A stretch of DNA of 64,000 bases from Mucilaginibacter cryoferens (GTDB lineage: Bacteria; Bacteroidota; Bacteroidia; Sphingobacteriales; Sphingobacteriaceae). Position numbers and translations under genes: made by a program. Of this stretch, positions 50,193 through 59,316 are shown piece by piece (positions within the stretch are counted from its first letter, which is position 1; every line of letters starts with the position of its first letter). Under the pieces are notes generated by a model. That model was not told the DNA's origin. It saw only the letters and a list, made by a program, of their open reading frames with translations, and did no database searches. The stretch is taken from contig NZ_JACHCR010000003.1 of assembly GCF_014205845.1 (NCBI RefSeq), positions 186,001 to 250,000 on the forward strand. The letters run 5' to 3'.

Positions 50193-51155
50193 ATGCCACA
50201 CCGCTCTGATGTTGAAGCAGCCGATGCTTTAAAGCTGGCTTACCAGCAAATACGTACCGAAATTGGTAAAGTTATTATCGGGCAGGATGAAGTGGTGAAG
50301 TTTGTGCTCATTTCTATTTTTAGCAATGGGCATTGCTTATTGGTAGGTGTACCAGGCCTGGCAAAAACGCTGCTGGTGCAAACGGTATCGCAGGTGTTGG
50401 ATCTGGATTTTAAGCGCATACAGTTTACGCCAGACCTGATGCCGTCAGACATTATAGGTTCTGAAATACTAGGCGAAGACCGCAATTTTAAATTTATACC
50501 CGGCCCGGTTTTTAGCAACATCATTTTGGCCGATGAAATAAACCGTACCCCACCCAAAACGCAGGCCGCCTTATTAGAGGCCATGCAAGAAAAAGCGGTT
50601 ACAGCCGCAGGGGTTACCCACAAACTGGCCCAGCCATTTTTTGTACTGGCCACCCAAAATCCTATTGAGCAGGAAGGTACCTACCCCCTGCCCGAAGCAC
50701 AGCTGGATAGGTTTATGTTTAACGTAGCCTTAAACTACCCCTCGTTTAAAGAGGAATTGCAGGTTGTTAAAAACACCACCAGCACTTTTAAGCCCGATGT
50801 TAAAAAAATATTAAACGCCGAACAGATAGTTTACTTTCAGCAACTGGTGCGCAACATACCGGTTACCGATAATGTAATGGAATATGCTGTAAAGCTGGTA
50901 TCAAAAACCCGCCCCAATACCGAATTTGCTACCGCGCAGGTAAACCGCCTGCTTACCTGGGGTGCCGGCCCAAGAGCATCACAATTTTTGGTATTAGGTG
51001 CAAAATGCCACGCGGTTATCAACGGAAAATACTCCCCCGATATTGAAGATGTAAAAGCCGTGGCCAAACCTATTTTAAGCCACCGTATAGTACGCAGCTA
51101 CCATGCCGAAGCAGAAGGCTTATCGGCAGCGGATATTATTGAGGGCCTGTTTTAA
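50193..51155 (+). CDS. MoxR-family AAA+ ATPase
   Basis: 320 residues. Walker A GVPGLAKTLLV, Walker B IILADEINRTPPKTQAALLEAMQE, sensor 1 FVLATQNPIEQEGTYPLPEAQLDRF, arginine finger region LDRF and a C-terminal lid with ILSHRIVRSYHAEAEG. MoxR ATPases act as chaperones assembling or activating metal-cofactor or envelope proteins, usually with a DUF58 and VWA partner. None is adjacent here; instead the gene is coupled to the SurA-like gene, an unusual pairing. Confidence 0.94.
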   Translation: MPHRSDVEAADALKLAYQQIRTEIGKVIIGQDEVVKFVLISIFSNGHCLLVGVPGLAKTLLVQTVSQVLDLDFKRIQFTPDLMPSDIIGSEILGEDRNFKFIPGPVFSNIILADEINRTPPKTQAALLEAMQEKAVTAAGVTHKLAQPFFVLATQNPIEQEGTYPLPEAQLDRFMFNVALNYPSFKEELQVVKNTTSTFKPDVKKILNAEQIVYFQQLVRNIPVTDNVMEYAVKLVSKTRPNTEFATAQVNRLLTWGAGPRASQFLVLGAKCHAVINGKYSPDIEDVKAVAKPILSHRIVRSYHAEAEGLSAADIIEGLF

Positions 51156-51576
51156 CAGTTGCTTTGCCCACCTGTAGTAGCTCATTAAAACCCGCCCCGG
51201 TATTTTATAAAGGCTTTACATTATACAGCAGTATAATTATTTATATCGCTTTCCCCGAAAAACTGCCCCCGTCTCATCATCGGCTTTCCTGGTATAATAT
51301 TTGCACGCCCCGGCACTACCAATCGTTAATATAGATGTTGACTGCCGGTTATCCATTTTAAATGATTATTGGTTGTAGATAACCCAAATAAACAATGGCT
51401 GCTTAGCTTGTAATTTTATTTATACACAACGCTTGCTTTGTCAGCAAAACATCACCTTTACATAATATTTGTAAGGATTACAGCAAATTACCGACTACCC
51501 GTTTACTAAGCCGCCGCTTTTTACGTTAGTATATAGTAGCGTGCCAAACAAACAGTAGCGCATATCAATTTTACAC
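51156..51576. other. Intergenic region upstream of msrA, no gene seen
   Basis: 421 bp. It has no credible ORF on either strand and no strong hairpin. AT-rich stretches (TAATATTTG-type, near 51460-51470) could be promoter elements for msrA, but no clean consensus match was found. Confidence 0.5.
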
Positions 51577-52206
51577 ATGAAAAAAATAACATTACAGGTA
51601 GTTCTGTTCCTTTCCATCGCCTCTTCGGCATTTGCCAGATCGAGCGTAGGCTATAATAGCTTAAAAGGACCTAAGCTTGATACCGCCACCTTTGCAACCG
51701 GCTGCTTTTGGTGTACCGAAGCCAAGTTTCAACAAATAGAGGGTGTTAAAAAAGTAATTTCGGGTTTTGCGGGCGGGCATGTGGCCAACCCAAGCTATAA
51801 ACTGGTTTGCACCGGCACCACCGGTCATGCCGAAACCTGTAACATTATTTACGATCCGGCGAAGGTAACGTACGACGAATTACTGGCTGCCTTTTTTGTA
51901 GCGCACGACCCTACCCAGCTAAACCGCCAGGGGAATGATGTAGGCACCCAATACCGTTCGGCCATATTTTACCATAACGCAGCCCAAAAACAAAAGGCAG
52001 AGTACTATATTAAAACGCTTAATGCCCAAAAAGTATATCCAAACCCTATAGTTACACAGGTAAATCCTTACACCGTATTTTATAAGGCCGAAGATTATCA
52101 CCAGAATTATTTTAACCAAAACGGCGACCAACCGTATTGCAAATATGTGATACAACCCGAGCTGGAAAAATTCAGGGCAGTATTTAAAGGAAAATTAAAG
52201 AAATGA
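51577..52206 (+). CDS. msrA: Peptide methionine-S-sulfoxide reductase A (exported)
   Basis: 209 residues with a signal peptide (MKKITLQVVLFLSIASSAFA), placing it in the periplasm. The catalytic site GCFWCTEAKFQ carries the nucleophilic Cys, followed by GGHVANPSYK, TGHAETCNIIYDP and QYRSAIFYHN. It reduces S-epimer methionine sulfoxide in proteins. The last 4 nt overlap the start of msrB, indicating coupling; MsrB handles the R epimer, so the pair repairs both. Confidence 0.96.
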   Translation: MKKITLQVVLFLSIASSAFARSSVGYNSLKGPKLDTATFATGCFWCTEAKFQQIEGVKKVISGFAGGHVANPSYKLVCTGTTGHAETCNIIYDPAKVTYDELLAAFFVAHDPTQLNRQGNDVGTQYRSAIFYHNAAQKQKAEYYIKTLNAQKVYPNPIVTQVNPYTVFYKAEDYHQNYFNQNGDQPYCKYVIQPELEKFRAVFKGKLKK

Positions 52207-52724
52207 GATCAGCAATTATAGCATTCGCCATTTTACTGGCAACAGTACTGGGCGCCAACGCCCAGCACTTAAAAACTACAAAGGGCCATCAAAATAACCC
52301 TTACTACTCCAACACCGATACCAGGCCGCTAAAGGTAACAGATGCCGAGTGGAAAAAGATATTACCAGCGGCCTTATATGCCACCGCCCGCGAGCAGGCT
52401 ACCGAGCAGCCTTTTACCGGCCAATATTGGGATAAAACCGCCAAGGGAACTTACTATTGCGCCGTGTGCGGCAACAAGCTGTTTCGCTCTGATGCTAAGT
52501 TTGCCAGCAATTGCGGCTGGCCCAGCTTTTACGAGGCTGTGCGTAAAAACAGCGTGATTTATCGCGACGATAATTCGCATGGCATGCAGCGTACCGAGGT
52601 GATCTGCGCCCGCTGTAACTCGCACCTGGGGCATATTTTTGACGATGGACCTCCGCCAACATTTAAGCGCTTTTGTATGAACTCCATTTCGCTGGATTTT
52701 GAGCCCGATGGATTGGGAAAGTAG
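52203..52724 (+). CDS. msrB: Peptide methionine-R-sulfoxide reductase B (exported)
   Basis: 173 residues with a signal peptide (IIAFAILLATVLGANAQ). The zinc pair CAVCG and CARC, the SNCGWPSFYEAV motif and the catalytic Cys in RFCMNSISLDF identify a Cys-type MsrB. It reduces R-methionine sulfoxide in periplasmic proteins using thioredoxin-type donors. It overlaps msrA by 4 nt (ATGA), so they are translated together. Confidence 0.96.
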   Translation: MRSAIIAFAILLATVLGANAQHLKTTKGHQNNPYYSNTDTRPLKVTDAEWKKILPAALYATAREQATEQPFTGQYWDKTAKGTYYCAVCGNKLFRSDAKFASNCGWPSFYEAVRKNSVIYRDDNSHGMQRTEVICARCNSHLGHIFDDGPPPTFKRFCMNSISLDFEPDGLGK

Positions 52725-52754
52725 TTAACTTATGCAGCCTAAGCGCTGTTTTAG

Positions 52755-52798
52755 TACGGTTGAAATGTTAAATTTTTAAATTTAACATTTCAACCGTA
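52755..52798. repeat. Perfect 21-bp inverted repeat
   Basis: Bases 52755-52775 are the exact reverse complement of 52778-52798 with a 2-nt TT centre. The arms are TACGGTTGAAATG-type and AT-rich. It lies 30 nt after msrB and 45 nt before the next gene, so it may terminate the msrAB transcript, or be an operator or transcribed hairpin. Confidence 0.92.
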
Positions 52799-52842
52799 GT
52801 TCATTTCATACAATATTCATTTATTCGCACTAACTTTATAAA

Positions 52843-53415
52843 ATGTCGTCGCACCATATCGTTCGCGAAAAACAGGAACCTGCTTTGTTGGTACTTGGGA
52901 TGAATAATTTTGAGGAGGAACTGCTGGGACAGCTACTGGAGTGGAGCCCAACGGTGATAACCACACCCGATACTGCCGAAAAACTAAACAGTTTTGGAAT
53001 TAAGGTTGATTGGATAATAGGCGATGCAGCTGAAGGCGATCTTCAGTCTGATGTAAAATTGATACCTGTTAATAATGATAGCCTGGCAGTAGCGGCCCTA
53101 AAGTTTTTAACGGCAAATAGTTACCCGGCAGTGAACATTATTACAGACGCACCGGGCCTAAGCGAGTTTTTGCCCTATGCTGCTAAAATTAACCTGGTTA
53201 TTTTTAACTCGGAGCAAAAAATATATCCGGTAACAACGGGTTTCAGCAAGTGGAAACCGGCCGGCGAGCAAATTGAAATATTAACAAAAAGTAACACCCT
53301 GCAATACAGCGGCTTGCAAAGCTCAAAAAGTGGCATTTACAAAACCACTGCCGATGGCTTTTTTAACCTGCAGTTTGAAGAGCCGTTTCTGCTTATTGCC
53401 GAGGCTTTAAATTAG
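52843..53415 (+). CDS. Thiamine pyrophosphokinase-like protein (divergent)
   Basis: 190 residues, no signal. The N-terminal half (VITTPDTAEKLNSFGIKVDWIIGDAAEGD) aligns in layout with the substrate-binding domain of thiamine pyrophosphokinase, and the C-terminal half (LQYSGLQSSKSGIYKTTADGFFNLQFEEPFLLIAEAL) with its vitamin-B1-binding beta sandwich. The usual GD(F/L)DS catalytic motif is replaced by GDAAEGD, so activity is doubtful. It could be a diverged TPK or a thiamine-binding protein; no other thiamine gene is near. Family call is tentative. Confidence 0.5.
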   Translation: MSSHHIVREKQEPALLVLGMNNFEEELLGQLLEWSPTVITTPDTAEKLNSFGIKVDWIIGDAAEGDLQSDVKLIPVNNDSLAVAALKFLTANSYPAVNIITDAPGLSEFLPYAAKINLVIFNSEQKIYPVTTGFSKWKPAGEQIEILTKSNTLQYSGLQSSKSGIYKTTADGFFNLQFEEPFLLIAEALN

Positions 53416-53596
53416 CAAAACCAGGTAATAAAAAGCCGCTTTTGGGGCTGTTGCGGGAGTGAAAAATATATTGGTGTACTTTTTGTGATAAAATGTAAAA
53501 TATTTTTAAACATCAATTAAACCGTTTAAACATTCTTTAGTCTATATATGCATACAAGGGCGAAATAGCTGCCCAACAGTTAAAAATCTTTCAATC

Positions 53597-54655
53597 ATGA
53601 AAAGGACATATAAAAATTTATTCTCATTCGCTATTGCAGGCTTGTTGAGCTTGTCTTTAGCTTTTACCGCCAATGCACAACGTGGTGGCGGCTCACGCGG
53701 CGGCGGTGGTGGTGGCGGCTCACGTGGAGGCGGCGGTGGTGGCGGTAGCGTTTCCCACTCTTCTGGCGGTGGCGGTAACACTGGTGCACGTCCTTCTTTC
53801 AATGGTGGCGGCGGCGGTGGTCAGCGAGTATCTTCAGCTCCATCACGTGGTTTTAGCGGCAATGGTAACGTAGCCGTTCAACGTGGTAGCAGCAGCATAA
53901 GAACAAACGGAGTAGCTCCTCAGCGCAGCACTGTTAACAGTAGCGGTCAGCGTGTATATAGCAGCACCGGTCGTAGTTATAATAGTGTAAACCAGCGTTC
54001 ATACGCTGGTGGTCGTGGTACTTACTACAATAATAATGCTGGTTACGGCAGAAGAGTTTATTCCGGAAATGCTTTCGGCGGTCGTGGTGGTTATTTTGGT
54101 AACCATTCTTACTATCCGTACCATAACTATTACAACTCTTACTATTTGCCACGTTTAGGCTTTAGCATAGGCTTTTTACCTTACGGATACTATCCGTTCT
54201 GGTTCGGCGATTACCAGTACTATTATAGCGATGGTTTATACTACCGTCAATATAATGATCAGTACACCGTAGTTGAACCACCAGTAGGTGCCGAAGTTAA
54301 AAACCTGCCATCTGATGCAAAATCTATTATGATCAATGGCGAGCAATATTATGAGTCAAACGGTGTATACTACCAGCCATTCACCAAAGATGATGGTTCA
54401 CAGGTTTATGTAATTGCCGGTAAAGATGGCGAGTTAAACACCGATAATGGCAATGGTAACGCCGATGTGCAACAAGGCCCACAAATGGGTGATATTGTTA
54501 CCCAGTTACCTGACGATTGCAGGAAAATAAAGATCAACGGCGAAAAATTATATGTTTCTCCGGATGGTTTTTACTACCAGGAAAGCCGTAACAACAATGG
54601 CGATACCACCTACAAAATTGTTGGTACCCCATCTGACGAGCCAGATCAGCAATAA
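53597..54655 (+). CDS. Exported Gly-rich DUF6515 protein
   Basis: 352 residues with a signal peptide (LFSFAIAGLLSLSLAFTANAQ). Residues ~28-110 are dominated by Gly-Gly-Gly-Ser/Arg stretches and are probably disordered. The C-terminal half contains two tandem repeats of a DUF6515-type unit: PSDAKSIMINGEQYYESNGVYYQ and PDDCRKIKINGEKLYVSPDGFYYQ, each with a Tyr-rich strand. Found in Bacteroidota surface or stress loci; biochemical role unknown. Monocistronic, ended by a strong terminator. Confidence 0.82.
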   Translation: MKRTYKNLFSFAIAGLLSLSLAFTANAQRGGGSRGGGGGGGSRGGGGGGGSVSHSSGGGGNTGARPSFNGGGGGGQRVSSAPSRGFSGNGNVAVQRGSSSIRTNGVAPQRSTVNSSGQRVYSSTGRSYNSVNQRSYAGGRGTYYNNNAGYGRRVYSGNAFGGRGGYFGNHSYYPYHNYYNSYYLPRLGFSIGFLPYGYYPFWFGDYQYYYSDGLYYRQYNDQYTVVEPPVGAEVKNLPSDAKSIMINGEQYYESNGVYYQPFTKDDGSQVYVIAGKDGELNTDNGNGNADVQQGPQMGDIVTQLPDDCRKIKINGEKLYVSPDGFYYQESRNNNGDTTYKIVGTPSDEPDQQ

Positions 54656-54677
54656 TAAAACTTAATTTTAAATACCC

Positions 54678-54716
54678 AAAACAGGCTGCTTCAAAAACGA
54701 AGCAGCCTGTTTTGTT
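54678..54716 (+). terminator. Terminator after the DUF6515 gene
   Basis: A 14-15-bp stem (54678-54692 with 54699-54713) with a 6-nt loop and a T-rich tail. The remaining 54717-54997 contains an AGACTTC-G-GAAGTCT palindrome (54751-54765) of a type that recurs in intergenic regions of related genomes, and no gene. Confidence 0.88.
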
Positions 54717-54997
54717 TTCGCACAAGCCCTAATTACAGGTTGTAGATACCAGACTTCGGAAGTCTTTCACCGTCTTTCCATTTCAACTTTGAAGGGCTTG
54801 AGTTTACCGCTCAACAACATCAGTTTCTTTCGAAATTTATAGGCCCAACGCTCCAGACAATTCTACCCGTAAACTCCTTCGCCATAATCAATCCAACTTC
54901 AATTTCCTACAGCACCGACCAGCATTCAAAATTATTTTGATAATATTGTTCAATCCAGGCAAAACACGTTGCTTTGCTATAATTAAACGTTTTTCCC

Positions 54998-55786
54998 ATG
55001 AGTAGCATTCTTCATATTCTTAACGGCGATTCGGCCCTGGATGGCTTTAACCAAACCGGACTTGATGGCGATGTAATGGTTTGGCGCGAGGTTTTATCTG
55101 AAGGGCCTTTGCAGGAAAACATCTCATCCGCCAGCTTTTGGAACGCCCGCGCTAAATGGATAAGTCAAACATTTCATGAAATCCCGGATGGCTATCAGCA
55201 CAAAGTGATAAACGAGCTAGGGAAGCTAAATGGCGACTATAACGAGATCAACCTTTGGTTTGACTTTGATTTGCATTGCCAGGTAAACCTGTTAGGCGTA
55301 CTACAAATGTTGAAGCAGAAAACCGACATGTCGGCCCCGGAAATATACCTTATTTGCCTGGCAGATTGCCTACAGTTTAACAACGCCAGAGGACTGGGCG
55401 AACTAAACGGCGACCAGTTTGAAGAACTGTTTGATGCCCGCGAGCAACTTAACGAGTGGGAATTTGAACTTGCTACCGAAGCCTGGCAGCTATACGTAAA
55501 TGGCGATGCTACAGAACTTCAAAAATGGCATAATGAAAACTCCTTTTGGGGCGGAGTACCTTTGCTTAAACCAGCATTACAGGCGCATTTAAAACGCATT
55601 GAAGTTAATGCCGACGGCTTGAGCTATATAGAGCAAAAGCTATTGGACATATACAACAGTGGCATCAAAAGCCGCCACGAGATCTATGCTAAATTCTGGG
55701 AAACGGAAGGTATTTTTGGAATGGGCGATGCCGAGGTGGATATTTATATTAACAGGCTAAAAGAGAAGGAACTTATTGATCTGTAA
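54998..55786 (+). CDS. DUF1835 domain protein
   Basis: 262 residues. It starts SSILHILNGDSALDGFNQTGLDGDVMVWREVLSEGPL, the diagnostic DUF1835 N-terminus (ILNGDS ... GDVMVWREVLSEGP). A DUF3658-type C-terminal helical part follows (YINRLKEKELIDL). These proteins are widespread and uncharacterised. No signal peptide, so cytoplasmic. Flanked by two repeat-rich intergenic regions and apparently transcribed alone. Confidence 0.85.
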   Translation: MSSILHILNGDSALDGFNQTGLDGDVMVWREVLSEGPLQENISSASFWNARAKWISQTFHEIPDGYQHKVINELGKLNGDYNEINLWFDFDLHCQVNLLGVLQMLKQKTDMSAPEIYLICLADCLQFNNARGLGELNGDQFEELFDAREQLNEWEFELATEAWQLYVNGDATELQKWHNENSFWGGVPLLKPALQAHLKRIEVNADGLSYIEQKLLDIYNSGIKSRHEIYAKFWETEGIFGMGDAEVDIYINRLKEKELIDL

Positions 55787-55897
55787 ATAACGGCCTCTAT
55801 AAAGCAACATTAAAAAGGATGGAAAACCCAAAGCTTTTGGGGCGGGATTACACCCAAATTTACAATCCTGAGTGATAAAATTTCGCGAAGCTCTTTC

Positions 55898-56212
55898 GCC
55901 TCTTTGTCATTGCGAGCGCAGCGCGGCAATCTTGTAGCTCTATAGGGCGAATAAGCATGACTACGAGATTGCTTCGTTCCTTATAATGACATGCTTTTAA
56001 AGTATTGATTATCAGTATGTGTTTTTTAAATACAACACCCTCCCCGCCGTCATTGCGAGATACGAAGCAATCCCCGACCTACAGAGTCGCTATGTAAATC
56101 CGCCCTGTAAGTTGGGGATTGCTTCGTCGTACCTCCTCGCAAGGACGGTCTTTTTTTAAGATGTCATTACTGTTTTTTCCAGGTTAACCCTGGTTGTCAC
56201 TCGCAATGACAT
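55898..56212 (-). repeat. Dispersed mosaic repeat, copy B
   Basis: Read on the - strand, this matches 711-910: a nearly identical ~54-nt core (56157-56210 on +) and a second block (~55978-56045) with GCATGTCATTATAAG. Here the 24-nt TTGC...GCAA module is in the opposite orientation to copy A, and an extra ~70-bp segment is present. The copy also carries GAGATTGC/GCAATCTC-like short arms at its edge. It fills most of 55787-56354, which holds no gene. Confidence 0.8.
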
Positions 56213-56354
56213 AGTTTTATAGTTTGATTTTCACTTTCGGAAAGAGCGGGTTTTCTTACTCAGCATAAAAATTATTTTACCACGTTATAACAGGCACTTA
56301 GAAAAGCCTCTGCATGTGCCATTAGTCAAATTCAGGATGAATAGGGCCTTGATA

Positions 56355-57914
56355 TTACGGCACCGTAACCGCGATAGTTGGCGATCGTTCACTTTCATTT
56401 TTAAGCCTGTCCAGAGCGGTTACTACGTAAAAATAGGTTTTCCCTTTTTGGGCGGTATTATCCTCGTAACTTAAGTTGGTATTGTATTCTATTTTGAGGA
56501 TGTTTTTAGGATCGTCGATGTTTATCTTTTCGTTGTCAAAGCGGTATATCACGTAACCGTACACCGGTTCTTCATCTTTAGCAAGTTCGGGCGTAAGCCA
56601 CCTTACGGTTACACCGCTTTTATTTACAGACGGGCGGGCGGTAACATTTTGCGGGGCGTTTGGCGCAATAGAATCGCGCCAAAGCATTACCGGTGGCAGG
56701 GCCGGGTACCGGTAATAATTCTCCCGTAACGAATCTGCTATACCCAGGGGGTTATTGGTAAGCGAGCTCGAACTAAAATAAACACTCCCCTGCACCCTGG
56801 GGTTATTCCTTATCAAATTTATCTGCTCTGGCAGCTGGCTTGGGTTTTTAAAGGCCAGCGTTTTGCGTTCATTAATACGGTAAGCCGCCTGCCCTATATA
56901 TAAATGCCGGCCATAAGTATTATTACTCCACCAGCTCAACAACTTATCAAAAGCAGCCGCGCGATTGCCAATAGGCCAGTATAACTGCGGATTTATATAA
57001 TCTATCCACCCCTGCTTAAGCCATTCGCGCGAGTCGGCATAGTTTTCGTAGTAGGATGAGCCTCCGCTGGTTTCAGACCCCTCATCATTCTGCGCTTTAT
57101 TAGCCCAGATGCCAAACGGACTAATGCCGAATTTGATATTGGGATCATGCGCATGTACACTATCGGCAATCATGTGTATCAGCAAATCAACGTTGTGGCG
57201 CCGCCAATCTTTAATATTATCGTAACCCTGGCCATACTTGGCGTAGGTATCAGCATCGTTTATTTTTTGACCGGCAATAGGGTACGGATAAAAATAATCG
57301 TCCATGTGTACGCCGTCTATATCGTAGTTATCCACCACATCCAATATCACCTGTACAATGTAGTCGCGCACCTCGGGCAGGCCGGGATTAAAGGTTTTAA
57401 TGCCGCCGTAGGTAAAAAACCAATCGGGCTTTATTTTGGTAATATGCTGCGGACTAAGTGCTGCAAAGTTGCCATCAAACGTAGCCCGGTAAGGGTTAAA
57501 CCAGGCATGCAACTCCATGCCGCGCTTGTGTGCCTCGGTAATAGCAAACTCCAGGGGATCATAACCCGGGCCTTGCCCCTGTTTACCCATTAAATATTTA
57601 GACCAAGGCTCGCGGCTTTTGGCATAAAACGCATCTGCGGCAGGCCTTACCTGCAGCATAACCGCGTTAATACCCGTTTCCTGGTGCGAGTTAAGAATTT
57701 CTAATAATTGCTGTTTTTGCTTTTCGGCAGTCAGTTTTGTGCTGGTTGGCCAATCAATATTTACTACGGTAGCTATCCATACTCCCCTAAATTCGCGCTT
57801 GGGCTCTGTTTTAATGGCTGCCGGGGCATTGGCGGGCTCGGCCGGTTGTGCGTTAACGCTTACTACAATAAACAGGGCGACGGCGGAGAAGAAAATATGG
57901 CGGAGTATATGCAT
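56355..57914 (-). CDS. GH10-like glycoside hydrolase (GHL10, DUF187 type)
   Basis: 519 residues with a signal peptide (HIFFSAVALFIVVSVNAQ). Residues ~40-370 form a TIM-barrel hydrolase of the PF02638 type: KREFRGVWIATVVNIDWPTS, GINAVMLQVRPAADAFY, MELHAWFNPYRATFDG and YDIDGVHMDDYFYPYPI with candidate acidic catalytic residues. A C-terminal fibronectin III-like domain (~420-519) ends PTIAVTVP. Such enzymes act on bacterial glycans, including peptidoglycan-like polymers; the exact substrate is unknown. It is convergent with nothing and sits by a repeat region. Confidence 0.88.
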   Translation of the reverse strand: MHILRHIFFSAVALFIVVSVNAQPAEPANAPAAIKTEPKREFRGVWIATVVNIDWPTSTKLTAEKQKQQLLEILNSHQETGINAVMLQVRPAADAFYAKSREPWSKYLMGKQGQGPGYDPLEFAITEAHKRGMELHAWFNPYRATFDGNFAALSPQHITKIKPDWFFTYGGIKTFNPGLPEVRDYIVQVILDVVDNYDIDGVHMDDYFYPYPIAGQKINDADTYAKYGQGYDNIKDWRRHNVDLLIHMIADSVHAHDPNIKFGISPFGIWANKAQNDEGSETSGGSSYYENYADSREWLKQGWIDYINPQLYWPIGNRAAAFDKLLSWWSNNTYGRHLYIGQAAYRINERKTLAFKNPSQLPEQINLIRNNPRVQGSVYFSSSSLTNNPLGIADSLRENYYRYPALPPVMLWRDSIAPNAPQNVTARPSVNKSGVTVRWLTPELAKDEEPVYGYVIYRFDNEKINIDDPKNILKIEYNTNLSYEDNTAQKGKTYFYVVTALDRLKNESERSPTIAVTVP

Positions 57915-58263
57915 TAAGGCGAATTAATTAAAAGCTGCAAAGATATAAAACTCCTGTGGGAGGTGTTTTATTATAAGTTATAAAAATTGCTGTCGTATTG
58001 CGATTTTGGCATATTGTACTTATTTTTAGCCGTCATCAATTTCATTTTTAAAACCTGCAATTTTTATTAAAATCATATTTTAAACCTTTTTACGTTCAAT
58101 AACGTTGTGTATTCAATAAACCGCAGCCATTAAAAGTTGCAATAAAAGCAGGTAATATCAATTAATATAGATATGCTTGTAAATTAAACACCATGGTTAA
58201 AGCGAAGTTTTTTAAAACAGCAACCGCTTTAAACTGTATTTAAACTTAAAATATTTAATTGCT
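57915..58263. other. Divergent intergenic region, no gene seen
   Basis: 349 bp between a GH10-like gene (-) and a coiled-coil protein gene (+). Very AT-rich, with no credible ORF or strong hairpin. It probably contains both promoters; no clean TTTG-N19-TAnnTTTG match was found by eye. Confidence 0.5.
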
Positions 58264-59190
58264 ATGGAAAATCAGTCTGATCAATACGGGCAGCAACCGC
58301 CTAAGAAAAATTCAAATGTAATTTACTTTCTAATTGTGGTAGTGTTGGCTTTATTAGTTACCGATGTATATCTGTATTTGCAAAAAAACAAATCGGATGT
58401 GCGGATAGTTACCCAACAGGATGAACAAACCCACTTAAAAGCCGATCTGGATAGCTTAGAAGCCCAGGTAGAGCAGGTAAATGCAGGCAAGGCCAAAATG
58501 TCGGCCGAGCTGATAGCCAAAAACGACTCTTTAAAAGAAAAGATCAAGGTGCTAAGGGTACAACTGGCTAAAGGCAAGCTAACCAAAGCCGAACTGGTAA
58601 AAGCTAGCGAAGATGTTAAACAACTACGTTACTTTGTAACCAAGTACACCGCCGATATTGAAGAATTGCATAAACAAAACGCGTCGCTTGCTACCGAGCG
58701 CGATACGTTAAAGCATAGCCTGGTTACGGCAGGCAAAAAGGCCGATACACTCACCAAACAAAATCAAGACCTGGATGCCAAAGTAAAAGTGGCCCAAGCG
58801 CTTAAGCTGGCCACATCAGACATAGTTGCCTATAAAATAAAAGGCAGCGGTAAAGAAGTTGATGTTACCCGCGCCAGCCCTGCCAAAAAAATCAAGATCA
58901 ACTTTACAGTTGCCAGCAACACTTTGGCGGTAAAAGCGCTGCATGATATTTATGTACGTATCATCGACCCAACAGGAAACCTGATAACCGCGCCAGATGG
59001 TGGCACCTTTACGGCCGATAACGCCGACCTGCAATACACCTATAAAACGTCTATCGATTTTAAGGACGATGGCAGCCAATACACTATAGACTGGGTTAAC
59101 CCAAGCCTTCCGTTTGTAAAAGGCACCTATACGGTATTGCTTTATGCCGATGGAGGAACAATGGGTAAAACAAGCTTTATGCTTAAGTAA
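58264..59190 (+). CDS. Membrane-anchored coiled-coil protein, hypothetical
   Basis: 308 residues. One membrane helix near the N-terminus (VIYFLIVVVLALLVTDVYLYLQ) is followed by a long heptad-repeat coiled coil (~45-190, DLDSLEAQVEQVNAGKAKMSAELIAKNDSLKEK). A C-terminal beta-sandwich-like domain has KIKINFTVASNTLAVKALHDIYVRIIDPTGNLI. It probably spans the periplasm from an inner-membrane anchor, like spacer or scaffold proteins of envelope machinery. I recognise no specific family. A terminator-like hairpin follows at 59214. Confidence 0.75.
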   Translation: MENQSDQYGQQPPKKNSNVIYFLIVVVLALLVTDVYLYLQKNKSDVRIVTQQDEQTHLKADLDSLEAQVEQVNAGKAKMSAELIAKNDSLKEKIKVLRVQLAKGKLTKAELVKASEDVKQLRYFVTKYTADIEELHKQNASLATERDTLKHSLVTAGKKADTLTKQNQDLDAKVKVAQALKLATSDIVAYKIKGSGKEVDVTRASPAKKIKINFTVASNTLAVKALHDIYVRIIDPTGNLITAPDGGTFTADNADLQYTYKTSIDFKDDGSQYTIDWVNPSLPFVKGTYTVLLYADGGTMGKTSFMLK

Positions 59191-59213
59191 GCAGCCCTCA
59201 TTTTAATATATCA

Positions 59214-59245
59214 AAGTCCTGTTTCGTGTTTCGGAACAGGGCTTT
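59214..59245 (+). terminator. Hairpin terminator
   Basis: AAG-CCTGTT (from 59214) pairs with AACAGG-CTT (to ~59244), followed by a five-T run. It lies just after the coiled-coil gene. Confidence 0.75.
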
Positions 59246-59316
59246 TTAGCTTCTCCTAAGCCCTCTCCAAAGGACAGACCGTTGAATTGCAAAAATTCAA
59301 TAAAGCGAAATTAATA

